Source: Allodiplogaster sudhausi (Eukaryota > Nematoda > Chromadorea > Rhabditida > Diplogasteridae). From it: a stretch of DNA of 64,000 nucleotides. The stretch's first letter is position 1; each line of letters starts with the position of its first letter. The translations under genes and the position numbers were made by a program. Of this stretch, positions 1 through 12,451 are shown piece by piece. The notes beneath the pieces are model-generated. The model had not been told where the DNA came from. It worked only from the letters and a program-made list of their open reading frames with translations, and did no database searches. The stretch lies in assembly GCA_945643635.1 (NCBI GenBank), contig CALZFC010000150.1, positions 199,501-263,500 on the forward strand, written 5' to 3'.

Positions 1-2518
1 AAAAGGTCTTCAATCACTATGTGCTTGATGTGGAAAAACAAGACTATTCAAAAGATGTGCGAATATTTTTTAAGAGTTTCCATAATGAGCTAGGTTTTGA
101 GCGCAGAGTTCCAAAATCGAACATTTTGGCGGTTCCCAGTTTATATGTGAGTGTTTTATCATGCTGTGACCTGACTTGTATTCCTAGCTGAAAGCCATTC
201 TTCTTAAGTGAATGCACCATCAGATGTGACAGTTGTCCTTCTTCATGCACATCTTAGCCCAAATGGGGCGAGTCTTTGTTAGTCGGCACTCTTTTTAAAG
301 ATGAAGTTCATTCGACCTAGCAACCCTAACCAATTCCATCCCTTCTGTTTCCATCCCTTCCCGTCATGTCTCTTACACAAGAGTACACGAACTCCCCTGG
401 CCTATCGCGTCTTGTGACAAGAGATCCCCTTGTCATTGTGATATGGATAGGGATTGACGCTGCACGCCTTTGGCCACAGCGGGTAATCCCCTTCGGTATC
501 ACCATCACTTCGCGCATCTCGCTCTCTTCTGCTCACACACTCTTTCTCTCCTTCCCTTCGTCTTTCTCTCCTCTTTCTCTCCCTCTCCCGTGAGAACAGA
601 AATCACAAGGAAGACAGCTGGTTAGTCCCCTTTCTGGCACATACTTGACTTGTTTCAGCCTGACAAACCCCTATTGGGTGAGTCACTTGAGAAGACCAAC
701 AGCAGCTGTTACTGTTAACTGAGATTGCATACACAATGGCTGCTGTTAGGTCCATCTTAACTAGTGAAAAGGGCACACTCCAATCTCTCCTCAAGATGGA
801 CAGAGAAGTGGGGATTCGTGCTGACAGATGGAAAGGAAACCGCCATAGGCGATATCAATCGCCCCTTAATGCATAGTCCTAATCCCCAACAACTCATTCA
901 CTGCCCCCTCACGGGGCTGGCAACAAGCAGCCTCGCTTATCTGCAATGCGCCATCAAATAAGAGGCTGTCTTGCTTTGGCCACAAACCGCCCATCAAGCC
1001 CGTTCATCTATCCATTTACATTCTCATCCGTGATCAAGAAGAGAATAGGCGTATTAATATATACGCTCAAGTACTTGGCTCGAGAAGTGCATTTACCACT
1101 TCAGGGACGGATGCCGTCTGGTTTCCAATACAGGCATCAAGCCAGCGGTTACGGTATATGGCGGTTCCGATTGCGCTAAAAGATAACGAATTCATGAAGC
1201 AGTTAAAATGTTCACATTTTCCTTAGTCTACAAGGTTGTCAAAATGTTAATGAGGACGCTGTTGAAACGGAGAACGAGTAATCTAAATGCAATGAGGATG
1301 TGACCTTAAGCGTCCCCAGAGAGCTTTTCTTCCCTCTTTGCCTGTTCATACTCATCCGCATATGTTGACAACCGTCATTGGAGCCAGTGAACACAAGCAT
1401 ATGGAGATGTCTATCAAGACCAAGAAGCGAGATAGCAAAGAAGGCAGCCCATGCCAGGTGGGACTCCCGTTCACTAATGTTCTGCGGTTCTGAAGTTGAC
1501 TGCTTGGTGAGAGATCGGTAAAGCCTGATAAGCAAGAAGGATAAGTGATGAATGGACGACACTACCCTCACTTGCTCAGCCCTCTCGACAAGTGGACACA
1601 AGCCATGGGTTCAATGCACTACTCTGAACAATCACGGGAACATTCGATCCCCTCCGTAACCTGACACTCATTTTCACACTATTCCTTGCCAGTTCACAGA
1701 AGCACTGAAAGGTGTCGCAAAAGAGAAGTGGAGATGGGGGATTTAGATGGAGACACCGAGTAACCAGGCTGTTCTTCTGCGCAGTTGGGGGGCTAAGCAA
1801 GAAAAGGTGGCAAAGGGACTTTCTCACTCTGTTCCCTCTCTCTTTCCCACGTTCTGTCCCCTCCCCTTATCCGCTTTCCACACTTCAAGTATCTCGTCGA
1901 CACCTTGGCCAGTGACAACTCCTGTTCAGACAACCAATCGCTCTTCCTTCCCTCTCTTCTTTCCTCTCTTTTACACATCTTCAGGAGAAATGAATCAGTC
2001 AGCCTTTATGAACACACTGCAGAGAAAATAAGCACCCGGCCAGCTCCACAAGCTTGAAGATATTATAGGCTTAAAATGTATCGCTTTCATTGCTCTTAAT
2101 ATCAGCAAACCTAAATATGGTAAATTTCTCCCAGGAATAGCTCTCCATCTTCTTGCACTGGCACATTGACAATCCAATGAATAGGAACATGAATGAGAAG
2201 TTGCACCAAGGCCACAGTATGCACCTAATCCGGCTGTGTTAATCCCTCTCGCAACTTCATTCACCACTCAGTTACTCCAATCAAAACAAGCAACATTGAC
2301 GCAATGCATCTCCTTCTTCATTGACAGTATCATCCATTCAAGTAGAAAGAGCTCCACTTGCACCCTTCCACTCCCCGCAGTCAATGTTCACACATCTGGA
2401 TTATCCTCATAAACAATCATCTTTGCCAGGCAATGGAGATGGTCCTTCCCTCATAATAATCACTTCGCGCCAATCGAAGGCAGTTGGTGCAACCGAAAAT
2501 GACACTAGGAGAATTGGA

Positions 2519-2559
<41 letters not shown>

Positions 2560-4773
2560 ACTCGCCCTTCTGCTCGAAATCTATTAAAAGCGTAGATGCT
2601 CTGACCGCGAGTTAACAGAGCACATTGGATGCTTGGTGAGAAAGAGACAACGAGAATCTCTCTGGTGGGGGTGAGTATAGATTCCAGCTGAACTCTCCAT
2701 TATCCCATTATCCCATTATCGCCATCCGAGTGAAGAGTGAATGCGGCAGGCTCTCTCATACAGATCGCTGGCCTGTTCACACAGACATGGCTCAAATCCG
2801 CCAAAGAGGTGTCTTCCTTTGATACTCAACCATGCGGACAGCTACCTCAAAGTGCAACGCTACCTGTCTCCCCTGAGAGATCCCTTGGGAGTCACAGTCT
2901 CCGGGGAATCAATAACTAGCCACAGAAGACAATGCTGTCCGTGTAGAAATCTCCTTGAGCTATCTCAAGACAACAATCAATTTGATTAGAAGAGAGAAGT
3001 GAGCAGCTCGTGCTACACAACCATTCATCTTCGTGACGCCCTCCCCTGTCTCGATCACACTCCTCTGCCCCTCGCGATCTCAGGCTAACCTCACCGCGTC
3101 TCTTCTTTCACACCTATCAGGATAATGACCAAATGTCACTCATTCCTACTCCGATCACTGCTGTTTCCTTTGCGATTATTTACCTTCCAAGTGCTTTCCG
3201 CCTTGATACCTCGGATTAACATTTGTTCCAACCATGTTAACCGCTATTACTTTCGCTTTCCTTCTTTTCAATGGTTGAAGAAGAAAATAAATCTGAAGTG
3301 AATGAGATCCACTACGCATACCGGGCATATGGCTTTTCAGCGACGTTTTACTGCTTCTGTCAGACAGAGAACATAAATAGCAAAGTTTGTATACACTGAA
3401 AAAAGGTGTCGGAAAGCGATCCTAGTTAATGTTCAGTCACCACTGCACATGTGGTCTGCTGCAATCGCTACACACTCGCAGGAAATTTCTCACATTGACT
3501 CCAAGCTAATTCCTGGCCTTCATTGTTCGCTCTATGTTCTATTTGTCCAATTTATTAAATCGATCCAGATAAAGGAAAGAGGTGGCACGTGACCCCGTCT
3601 GGAAGGATTTACAACAGCCGTCCCTCCTCATCCAAATAATCGCGCCGGAAGGTCAGCTCTACTATTACTGATAAGCCTGCCAAGTCTCCCCATCAGTTGT
3701 TACTCCCATTCTTCGAGCACAACATAATCCTAAAGCAGATAAATACGCATTTCTCTTGCCATTACAAGCCTTTTGTGCTAGAAGGGCGCTCAAATTTCAG
3801 AGGAGCTGCCCATGCCACTTGATGCCAGTAAATAGTAGCGATCCTGTGTGCGGCATTACGCAAGCTGAAGCGGCCTCAGTGGAGAGATGTGGAAGCAAAG
3901 GAGTAGATTGACCCTCTCCCAGCCGCTTCTAGCCTCCGCTTCCTCCTATTAGTCTGTGATAGCGAGCGGAAGGATTGTTGTGCGACTCTGTGGCCAGTGG
4001 CCGAGCGGTTCGCTTTGTTCTTTCTGCCCCGACTTTAGCAGGTCACTCAGGACCTGGATCCATCACCTGCTCCTCAACACTGCTCACAACTAAGCTCAAG
4101 AATAATTATGGTCCTCGATGGCACGAAATTAACCATACACTAATATAGTGCGGGCAATTCCAAGCAATAAGATATCATAAATTAAGCAGTGGTTTAAAAA
4201 AGGATTAAAATAACGCGACCACGGGGTATCAGGCAGTGTATTAGCGCCCACCCTCTTTGTACTGAATCGTGTGCCGCAAAAAAATTACTAGTTCGGGAGG
4301 TCAACACGGCCATGTTAGGCCAAAACATAAATATTCGGAACTCTCGAACGGAAAACCCTTAAGGAATCGTACAGTTCGCTGCCTAAAAGTGTACTAAAAA
4401 AATCCTTCCGTGAGTAATACCGTACTCTAATTATGTGCAGAAAATAAGAACAGCCGTTACATTCGGTGCCGATTCGACATTTCCGAAATTGAAATGGGCA
4501 CGCACTCTACCGGGCCCACCAATGCTCCGTGCGACTATTGCAGAAGCTGCTCGGTATGCAGGCTATGGTTTGAAACAAGACCCTTTTAAGGTATGATTTA
4601 TCCTCAAAAGCCCTTAAAGCCCTCCCCCCTCTTGATTTGAAATAGCTTCGAAATGGGCGATAGCATTTCCACGGGGTGTCAAGGCGACACTTAGATAACA
4701 TTTTAGTGTACTGTTGTGCCGGGCTGTGTGCGAATAGTGCCAAGTCTTTCGACATTCCATGAATTGAAGAAAG

Positions 4774-4893
4774 GGTAACACTAATACGTATGCGGTAACA
4801 CTAAATTAAGGGACGCCATGATAAAAGATTTTAGTGCAGCATCAAAAATCACTAGTGCACCATCATTTTGAGTGAAAACGGTAACACTAAATA
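4774..4893. repeat. Dispersed GGTAACACTAA motif copies
   Basis: The 11-mer GGTAACACTAA occurs three times within about 115 bp, near 4777, 4794 and 4880, in the same orientation. Such motif clusters are often remnants of a transposon end or a degraded tandem array. No inverted partner or target-site duplication was found, so no element can be delimited. Confidence 0.3.
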
Positions 4894-7793
4894 GAAATAT
4901 TTGAAACGTTTTGGCTCTCAGCAGGATTTCCCTTTATGTCATTCTTGAGATTCTGTCTTCTATGATTTTTATCTAAGTGTCGCATTTGCACTGCGCTAAC
5001 TCTCCGTGTTTCATGACAGCAATCATGGTGTACGCAATATTAAGCAACGCTCTAGTACAGCATATAAGACTACGATTGACAAAAGAAAGAACAAACGAGT
5101 GGTTTTCGCTCTCCTTTCCCTTCCTCTGAACAAGTAGAGCAGCGTGGCCCGTTGCGTCTGGAAATGAGCACACAATTAAAACAATTAAAAAAATGACCTA
5201 GTAAAGAAATCAAATTTAATAGTACGGTCCTTCCAAATTTTTATATATTTCCGGTGTACTTTAAAAGTGGGGTAATTTCCTAAATTCGACATATTTATGG
5301 TGTGTAATTACGTCCAAAGCTTCATAGACAGCTGCCGGTTATAAAGCAAATTTGCTCAACCTTTTTCTTGTTGTTTGTTATCGTTGTATTTATCTTACAC
5401 AATTAATCTGGTCCTTCTGCCTATGAATTATGCAATGTAGATCGGTTTGATAGGGCGCCGTTTCCCTTCTTTATTCCGATAATAATGGGGGATAGTTTTG
5501 ACGAGTATCACCTGTTCGCTTTGTATCCGGTGCTTCATGCCGCTACGCTCACCTTGTTTAGCAGAACTCTAAATACTCTCCTCGAAACTAATTATTAATA
5601 CACTGAGAAAAATAATAAATGATTACAGCGAATAAGATGCGTTTCAGCTGTACAAGGCCGTTCCCATGGCATGGCCGCAGCCGAAAGAGTGAGTGCCAGC
5701 TTAGCCGCACTTAATCCAGAATCAAGAATGCATTGCCTTCCGCATCAGGGGCCATCGGTGTTTCGGTTTGATCGACTTACTTCAAATCCTGTTTGCACTC
5801 CATCTGAAGTATTCCTTTTAGAAAACGGCTACCTGTTTTGCCGTTTACCATTGGTAGCACAACGTAAGCGAATGACTTGAATATTCTGTGGGAGGTTTGA
5901 ATATGAATGTTTGCTTGGAGTCTCTTGCATGGTCGGCTTCGCCTAGTGAAGAGGGGAGTGTAGTAGAGTGTTGATATGAGCCAGCTCATCATGTCTGCTT
6001 GGGCTGCCCTCTCATTTTCTCGAGCACTGCCTCCCCTCTTGTCTCCACTTCTCTTTGCTGCTTCTGCTAACATCAGTGCCCTACCCTCTCAAAGCATCGG
6101 ATCACCACTGATATACACATGTTCTCTCTTGTCTGGCTCTAACTCGGGAGTGCGGTGACATTTCTCTCTAAACATAACTGCACTCGAATTCCTGACAGCC
6201 TTCCGCTCCTCTTCATCTCATTTTAGCCGATCTTCCTTTTTTCAGACCTCTGTAACACACGGCAGGTCGCCTAGCTTAATTATTTGTTTGAACTTAATTC
6301 AGCTTGATCATTATAGTCTCTCAACTTACTTTGAGGACTATAGCCCCAGCCCCCCCCCCCCCCACCCGGATTTATTCGACCTTTTTTTTCCTCTCTGCCT
6401 CCTCTCGTAATGCTCCGCCCAGTCGACTCTTTCTATGTACAAGTGATGCCGTGTCTGTACGTGCATTCGTTATTACAGCATTATGAGTGTGTATTGACCC
6501 TCCGGCCATAATTGTCACTTCTAGTCTTATTTGCTGTATATTGAAGCTTCACTTTCGCGCCCTTTCATACAGAAACTGGCTGTTTTTTTTTTTGCTCGAG
6601 GCGCATTTCTCATCCCTCAACTTGTGGAGGGTAGCGTTTCTTTCAGAAGTGGCCATGTCCAGGTCATTCAGTCTTCCTTGACCTCCAGTTCTCCAGCGGT
6701 CGTTAACATCTTTCTGACCGAGTAGTTGTCCGCACTTCGTATCGACATTTCAGTGCTGATTGACAAGAGTAGATTTCAATCTCCCGCAAGCAAGCGTCAC
6801 ACGATTTACTACCCATCGCGCCTAGGTCCTTTCTGTTTCGTAATCTCTCGTTTTCCTTCACTCTCTCCCACTCAGTCTCTCTCTCTCTCTCCAAACTGTT
6901 TTCCTCCACCCTAGCTCTGATACCTATAAACATGTGTGCTATTAGAAAGCCCACTCTGGCCTTCTTGCTCGGTTGTCCTTCCTAATTGATGAGAATAGCT
7001 ACGAGTTGAAGAATGACTATTGTCTATGAATCTATCTTCCACGTTCCAAAGTGAGGCCCCTCTCTGTTGCCTGTTGTTGGATGACTTGTTCGAGTGAGAG
7101 CGTTGAGTACATCGCCACCCATCATTTGGGTCTCTGCATCTCTTCCCCCCCCTCCTTTCTGTCTCTCTCGTCGCGATTCTCTTTGTGAATGGTGCTCCCT
7201 TCCTACCGTACTAGAAGAGGGATTGGAGGGGAGGAAGGAGCGTGGTTGACTCTGCGTGTCCAATGGCACTGACTTGGTAGGCGGAGTCGACATGACTAGA
7301 TGCAAGCCACGCCCATCATGTTTAACATGCCTCTCGCTGTCTCCCTTCCTCTCTTTCTTTCCCCCCTTCTCACCACTTCTTTACTTTCTTTTAAGAGCGC
7401 CTTACTCCTTGAACATGCCTGTAATTGTGTAGTAAATGGATATGCATGCTGATAACGTTAATCTAGTAAACCATTCTCTGGTATTGTTAAAGTGTAAGTA
7501 AGAGTACGAGATTTGCCCAAATGATCTCTGCCATGCTTAAATAATTTAGCTGGTTATAAAGTTCCCCTAATTGGCTTTTCAGTTGTGGCTTGGATTAGTT
7601 GACACTCTGGCCCCTATTTCTTTCCACTTCGTTCTTGTCCTTGTCTTTTTCCTTTCTCACAGCGAATACACGATCTTCCAGGTTTTTTTTCTCTTTCGAA
7701 TCCTGCATTTCCCATCTTTTATCATCACATCGTTTTCTCGAATTTTATGGTCTTTAGTAGGTTGCACTTTCATGCCTTCTCTCTCCCTCTCAG

Positions 7794-7805
7794 TCTCTCT
7801 CTCTC

Positions 7806-7852
<47 letters not shown>
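7794..7852. repeat. (CT)n microsatellite
   Basis: A nearly pure CT dinucleotide tract interrupted by one CG. Reading it as protein only gives Ser-Leu or Arg-Glu repeats, so the open frames across it are artefacts. Confidence 0.9.
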
Positions 7853-7854
<2 letters not shown>

Positions 7855-8262
7855 ACGCGCCCTCCTTCCCGTGTCGTACCCAATTTCGACATGATCAGAT
7901 CTGCTGAACTGATGAATGATTGAGTAGTTGAGGAGTGCATTAGCAGGGAGTTGTGCCTTCCCCTTGGCGAGTCCCTTCGATTGGTCGTCGCCTCTTCCTT
8001 CTCTGCCAACTCCATGATGCCCTTCAGTGCTGCCAGCTTCAACCCCGTCAGTCATTCTCCTTCATTCTTCTCTTGCCTTGTACGAGTTCCTCACTTATCA
8101 ACAACACGGCCGGATGGACTGGCTGTCACCTTGTCAATTTACCACTAATCCTCTAAGTAGTATAACGAAACTGAAGAGAGAGAGAGAGAGAGAGAGAACG
8201 GAGAGAGGGAGAGGGAAGGGAGAGAGAGAAGGAAGGGAGAAAGAGAAACAATATCTCGGTAG

Positions 8263-8469
8263 TTGCAGTTACTGGGCGGCTCATCCCAGCCGGGCACCCC
8301 TCTCAAGGTGTCCGAGTCGGGTCCATCTATGCCTTCCCAGGAAGAAGCACTTCGTTACCTGGCTGCTGCTGCTTCTTCGGCTGCCTCTTCTGGAACTGTT
8401 TTCCCTCATCTCCTTGGGGCGCCGCCTCCTGGCATGCCTTTCCCCATCTTGCTGCAGGGCATGCACCAC
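8263..8469 (+). CDS. Orphan coding exon, Ala/Ser/Pro-rich
   Basis: An open block of 69 codons lies between acceptor-like TAG (or TTGCAG six bases on) and a good donor, CAC followed by GTCAGT. It encodes a non-repetitive stretch containing SQEEALRYLAAAASSAAS and HLLGAPPPGMPFP, unlike the microsatellite frames around it. It sits 2.3 kb upstream of the Iroquois gene on the same strand, so it may be a 5' exon or alternative N-terminus of that gene. I could not join it in phase to the exon at 10809, because an in-frame TAA precedes that ATG. It could also belong to another gene. Confidence 0.35.
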
Positions 8470-8471
8470 GT

Positions 8472-8554
8472 CAGTCTCTCTCTCTCTCCCTCTCTCTTTC
8501 TCTCTCTCTCTCCTTCCCTTTCTCTCTTCCACTCTCTCCCTCTCTCTCTCCCTC

Positions 8555-8585
<31 letters not shown>

Positions 8586-8650
8586 CCTTCCCTTTCTCTC
8601 TTCCACTCTCTCCCTCTCTCTCTCTCCCTCTCTCTTTCTCTCTCTCTCAT
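8472..8650. repeat. CT-rich imperfect tandem repeat
   Basis: A pyrimidine tract follows directly on the donor of the upstream exon. A block of about 45 bp with the core CCTTCCCTTTCTCTCTTCC occurs twice, roughly 72 bp apart, within otherwise pure CT sequence. This shows local tandem duplication inside the microsatellite. Confidence 0.75.
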
Positions 8651-9117
8651 CCGCTCTCTCGGCTACCATTCACTTTCACTTTGTCCATTCACTGTTCTCC
8701 TTGTCATTGCTGTTTGTGCTGCTTTGACGGATGAGACTTTTCCTGTGTTCTCTCCGATTAAATGAACGGCCGGATTTCCCGTTAAATGAATTCTCTTTGC
8801 TCTGTGTTATCTCCTTACAAGCTAGCATTTGCTAGGGGAAAAGGTGTCTATTTCTTGTCCTTGACTGAAGGCATAAATTATCGGGTGAAAGTAAGGAATG
8901 AGGGGTAATAGAGAAAGAAAGAGAGAGAGAGAAAGAGAGAGACAGAGAGAAAGCTGCGAAAGGAAACAGTCTTACAACTCCCTGCGTTCTTGCTCTACGC
9001 TTATCAGCCTGGCACTTCGGTCTCCTATCCATCAATGCAACACGATATTACTTCTATCACACTTGTATTACTCAAACAATGCGTCTGACACATCTTTACT
9101 CTCTATTTCCCTTTCTG

Positions 9118-9118
<1 letters not shown>

Positions 9119-9164
<46 letters not shown>

Positions 9165-9187
9165 CTCTCTCTCTCTCTCTCTCTCTC

Positions 9188-9225
<38 letters not shown>
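9119..9225. repeat. (CT)n microsatellite, about 107 bp
   Basis: One of the longest near-pure CT tracts in the window, interrupted by two CGTT breaks. Another tract ending in a long C run follows at about 9759-9800. Confidence 0.9.
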
Positions 9226-9226
<1 letters not shown>

Positions 9227-9942
9227 ACTGATTCATGCGCCATGAATGGTGCTCTGCCAAGCTGTGTTTACGAATGCAGCAGATTCATGTCGCCTCTCGT
9301 GTTGAACATGCTTGTACTTACTGATATCAGTTGTCATTATCACTTGGATTTTCTTTCTTCTCTAATTATTTATCTCTGCTTCTCTGTCTTTTTCTGACAT
9401 CCCTTCACACTTTCACTTCTAGCCACTGTTGTTTCTCCCTGTTCATGGTCACTCTCTACTTGTTAAGAAGAGCATCACTTTACCTTACTGTCCTCCATTC
9501 TTCCAAACTGTCCTGATTCTGTTAAAGCATCAGTTTGAAGAGATTGAGATGTTCTAAGATCTTCTCTGGCCAAATCACTCTTAGTAGAGTAGGAAGAGGG
9601 CTGAGCCCGAGGGCACCTCGCTTATCACTCTCACGTATCTTTCAATCACCGCTCGATGTAATGGCCAGAAGTATTTTGCGGCGAGACAAGGCAGAGAATG
9701 AATGAGAATGTAAGACGTCGCCCGCCAAGGCAGTTGTTCTCCCTTGTCAAACGTTCTCTCCCTCTCTCTCTCTCTCTCTCTCTCCCCCCCCCCCCCCCCC
9801 TCTGTCTCTCTCTGTCTGCCTCTCTCTCTCTCTTACTCACTCTTACCTTGTTTGCTGACGCGTCTCCGCTTAACATCTCTTGTTCTTGCTTGTCAGTTCT
9901 CCACTACTTCCATCCACTTTTTCAGCCTCTCTTTCTCTCTTC

Positions 9943-9980
<38 letters not shown>

Positions 9981-10808
9981 GCCTAGAGTGCAGCCTTTCT
10001 TCACACCTTATCGTCCTTCATCATCTCGCTGGTGTTGAGTCGTTAGAGTGAAGCGAGAGGGGGGGGGTTGTGGGAAGAGTTGGAGAGGACTCTCCAACGG
10101 CCTCCAAATTGCTTCTTCTTCTGATTCGTGCTGCTGAGGGATTTCGAAGTGAGCATCTTTCTGCTGTTTGGCGAAGTGAGCATCTTTCTGCTGTTTGGCT
10201 ATTCAATTAGACATTTGCCGGGATGTCTGAGAAATGCTTTTAGAATTGTTTGCAGAGGAAATGCCATGGGCCCCCGGCAGGGGCATTCTTTCTGCCTTTT
10301 CTGATCTATTCATTGTCGCTGCTTCTTCCAGCCTCTATCTTCCATTTTGAGATGTTGGGAACGCATGTTTTTCTCAGTCGATTAGTGCTAGAGGGAGCGA
10401 GAAAACATGACAACTGCTCATCTGCTACCGTATCTTTGCCTAGGCCAGCACAAAAGGAAGATCTTATATCCTATGTCAGTTTCATCGCAGTGGCTTGGGA
10501 TAGATGTCTTGTTGGACTCGTGTCTCAGTTCCGTAACAGAAAGAGTCAGTGACCCTGCCAAGGGAGAGGGAGCAGACAACGGGAGACAGCAATCATCGGC
10601 GATAGCGATGAGTCTTGTGCAATGGCCGGGGACCCTCTGTGACTTTTGTCTTCTCCCTCTCTGCCTTTTCTCTCATCTCTCTCTCTCTCTCTCTTTCTGC
10701 CTGTCATTGGTTGTCTCCCCAATCTATCTCGCTTAGTGGTTTCTCTGTTATGTAAGTAGAAGTGGCTATAATAGTGTCTGAGAGATGAAGAGTTGAGATG
10801 GATAAGAA

Positions 10809-12416
10809 ATGGATGTAATTGAGGAGCAGAAGCCGGATATGCTAGCGGCGGCTTCAGGAGGGGGCGGCCCCCTTCCCGGCTTCGTCTTCGACCCCTTCGC
10901 CTTCCATCCCTACGCTGCCGGACTCGACGGAGCACGACGGAAGAATGCAACCAGAGAGACCACTGCTCCTCTCAAGGTCTCCCCCTCTTTCCCTCCACTC
11001 TGTCTTCTTAAGGTTCTCTCTTTCTCTGCCCCTATTCTCCTGTACTCTCTCTGCCCATTTTTCCTACTCTCTCCTCAAGGCGCTCTCTTTCTCTACCCCT
11101 CTTCTCCCTTGCTAACTTTTATACTTCCTCTCTCCACGCGGTGCTTTCTTTTCTCCTCTTCTCCTCTCGTTCTATACTCAAGGTGCTCTCTTTCCCCGCC
11201 TTTTCTTCTCTCCTCACTCTCATACCCTTTGTTGCTCCCTGCTATCGTATCCAACATGTAGGGCAAGAGGGCCAACAAGTGTCTTCCAGTAATCCAGTAT
11301 TCTACACTAGCCTTGTCCGGCGTGAAGAATTTTTGGGATTAGGGTAAGTCTCAAGCATACTTGACAGGGCACTGAAGAGAATAGAGTTTGAAAAGAGACT
11401 TGAATGAGCAGGAAATAGTTTTTGGAAGAGAGAGGGTGCAGGAAGAAAATAAGGAAGCGTAGCTTAGTGGCCATGGCACGGCATAAGCCACGTTTTTGCA
11501 AGCAGGTCCTTGTTAGATGAAATCAGTGATCAGAGAAGAAGACAGAGTCAAGAGGAAAGAATCCATTTATTTACAGGGTTGGCTCTCCGAACATCGCAAG
11601 AATCCGTATCCGACCAAGGCAGAAAAAGTGATGCTTGCACTCGTTACTAAGATGACTCTCACACAGGTCAGCCAAGAAGGAGACGAGAGAGAGCGAGAGA
11701 GAGAGAGAGAGATTGAAGAGGGAGGGAGAGGAAATGAGGGTGAAAGAGAGGAGGCTCTTTTCCTTGCCGCCTTCGGTGCATATTCCCTTTGCGATTGGCC
11801 CATAATCGCTTCTTCCCCCCTCAATTTGTTGCAACGCCGCAATGGATTGATGCCTGGCCCTCGCCTCGGGCAGAGCGGTCTCTTGTGAAAAATAATAAAC
11901 ACCGCATTGCATTTTATATGATCAGGAACCAAGTTAGGAGAGACAGAGAAGTAGGAAACGAGGGGGGGGGAGTTCACCACCATCTTTAATATTGCTGCAA
12001 TTTCCAATATGCGAGCTTTTATAATGACCGTATTGATATGATGGAGAAAGCATAGGAAAGGGAAAGAGAGAGGACATGACATTTATCTGCCGGATATCAG
12101 GTGGTAATGGCCGTAAATCAATCGGAGATGCAAAGTCGTAAAATGTTAAGAGAAGAGAAGGGAAGAGTTGCAGCAGCATCTCTCTTTCTCTCTTCTCCTC
12201 CTTTATTGCGAATCGTGGCAGTTTGACCGCAAGTATTCTATCGACTCCTGTTATCTCGCATGAGAAACCTGGATAAGGGAGATAATCTCAGCTGCTACAA
12301 GGACATGCAACACATGCCATCTCCTTTCCATATCTCTTTCTCCTTGTTTTTGATTTGGCAAATTCTAATGCACGCAACAAGCTATGTGTGTAGTTAATGA
12401 AGGCCAACTCTTGGTT

Positions 12417-12451
<35 letters not shown>

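Larger units (their letters stand above)
1..8262. other. Gene-poor, microsatellite-rich region
   Basis: I see no convincing gene in this stretch. The open frames are short, lack neighbouring splice-compatible exons and resemble no family I know. It holds simple repeats: a (GA)n tract at 2521-2556, a C run near 6350-6363 and a CT-rich zone from about 7320. It may contain upstream regulatory DNA of the Iroquois gene, since developmental regulators often have large flanking regions, but no site is recognisable by eye. Confidence 0.5.

Noticed and set aside
3980..4070. tRNA-like D-arm sequence GTGGCCGAGCGGTTCG
   Set aside because: It resembles an A box of a Leu/Ser tRNA, but there is no matching T-arm (GGTTCRANTCC), no clear anticodon stem and no acceptor pairing.
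11455..11520. tRNA-like sequence GCGTAGCTTAGTGG
   Set aside because: Only the first part looks like a tRNA; no B box or closing acceptor stem follows.
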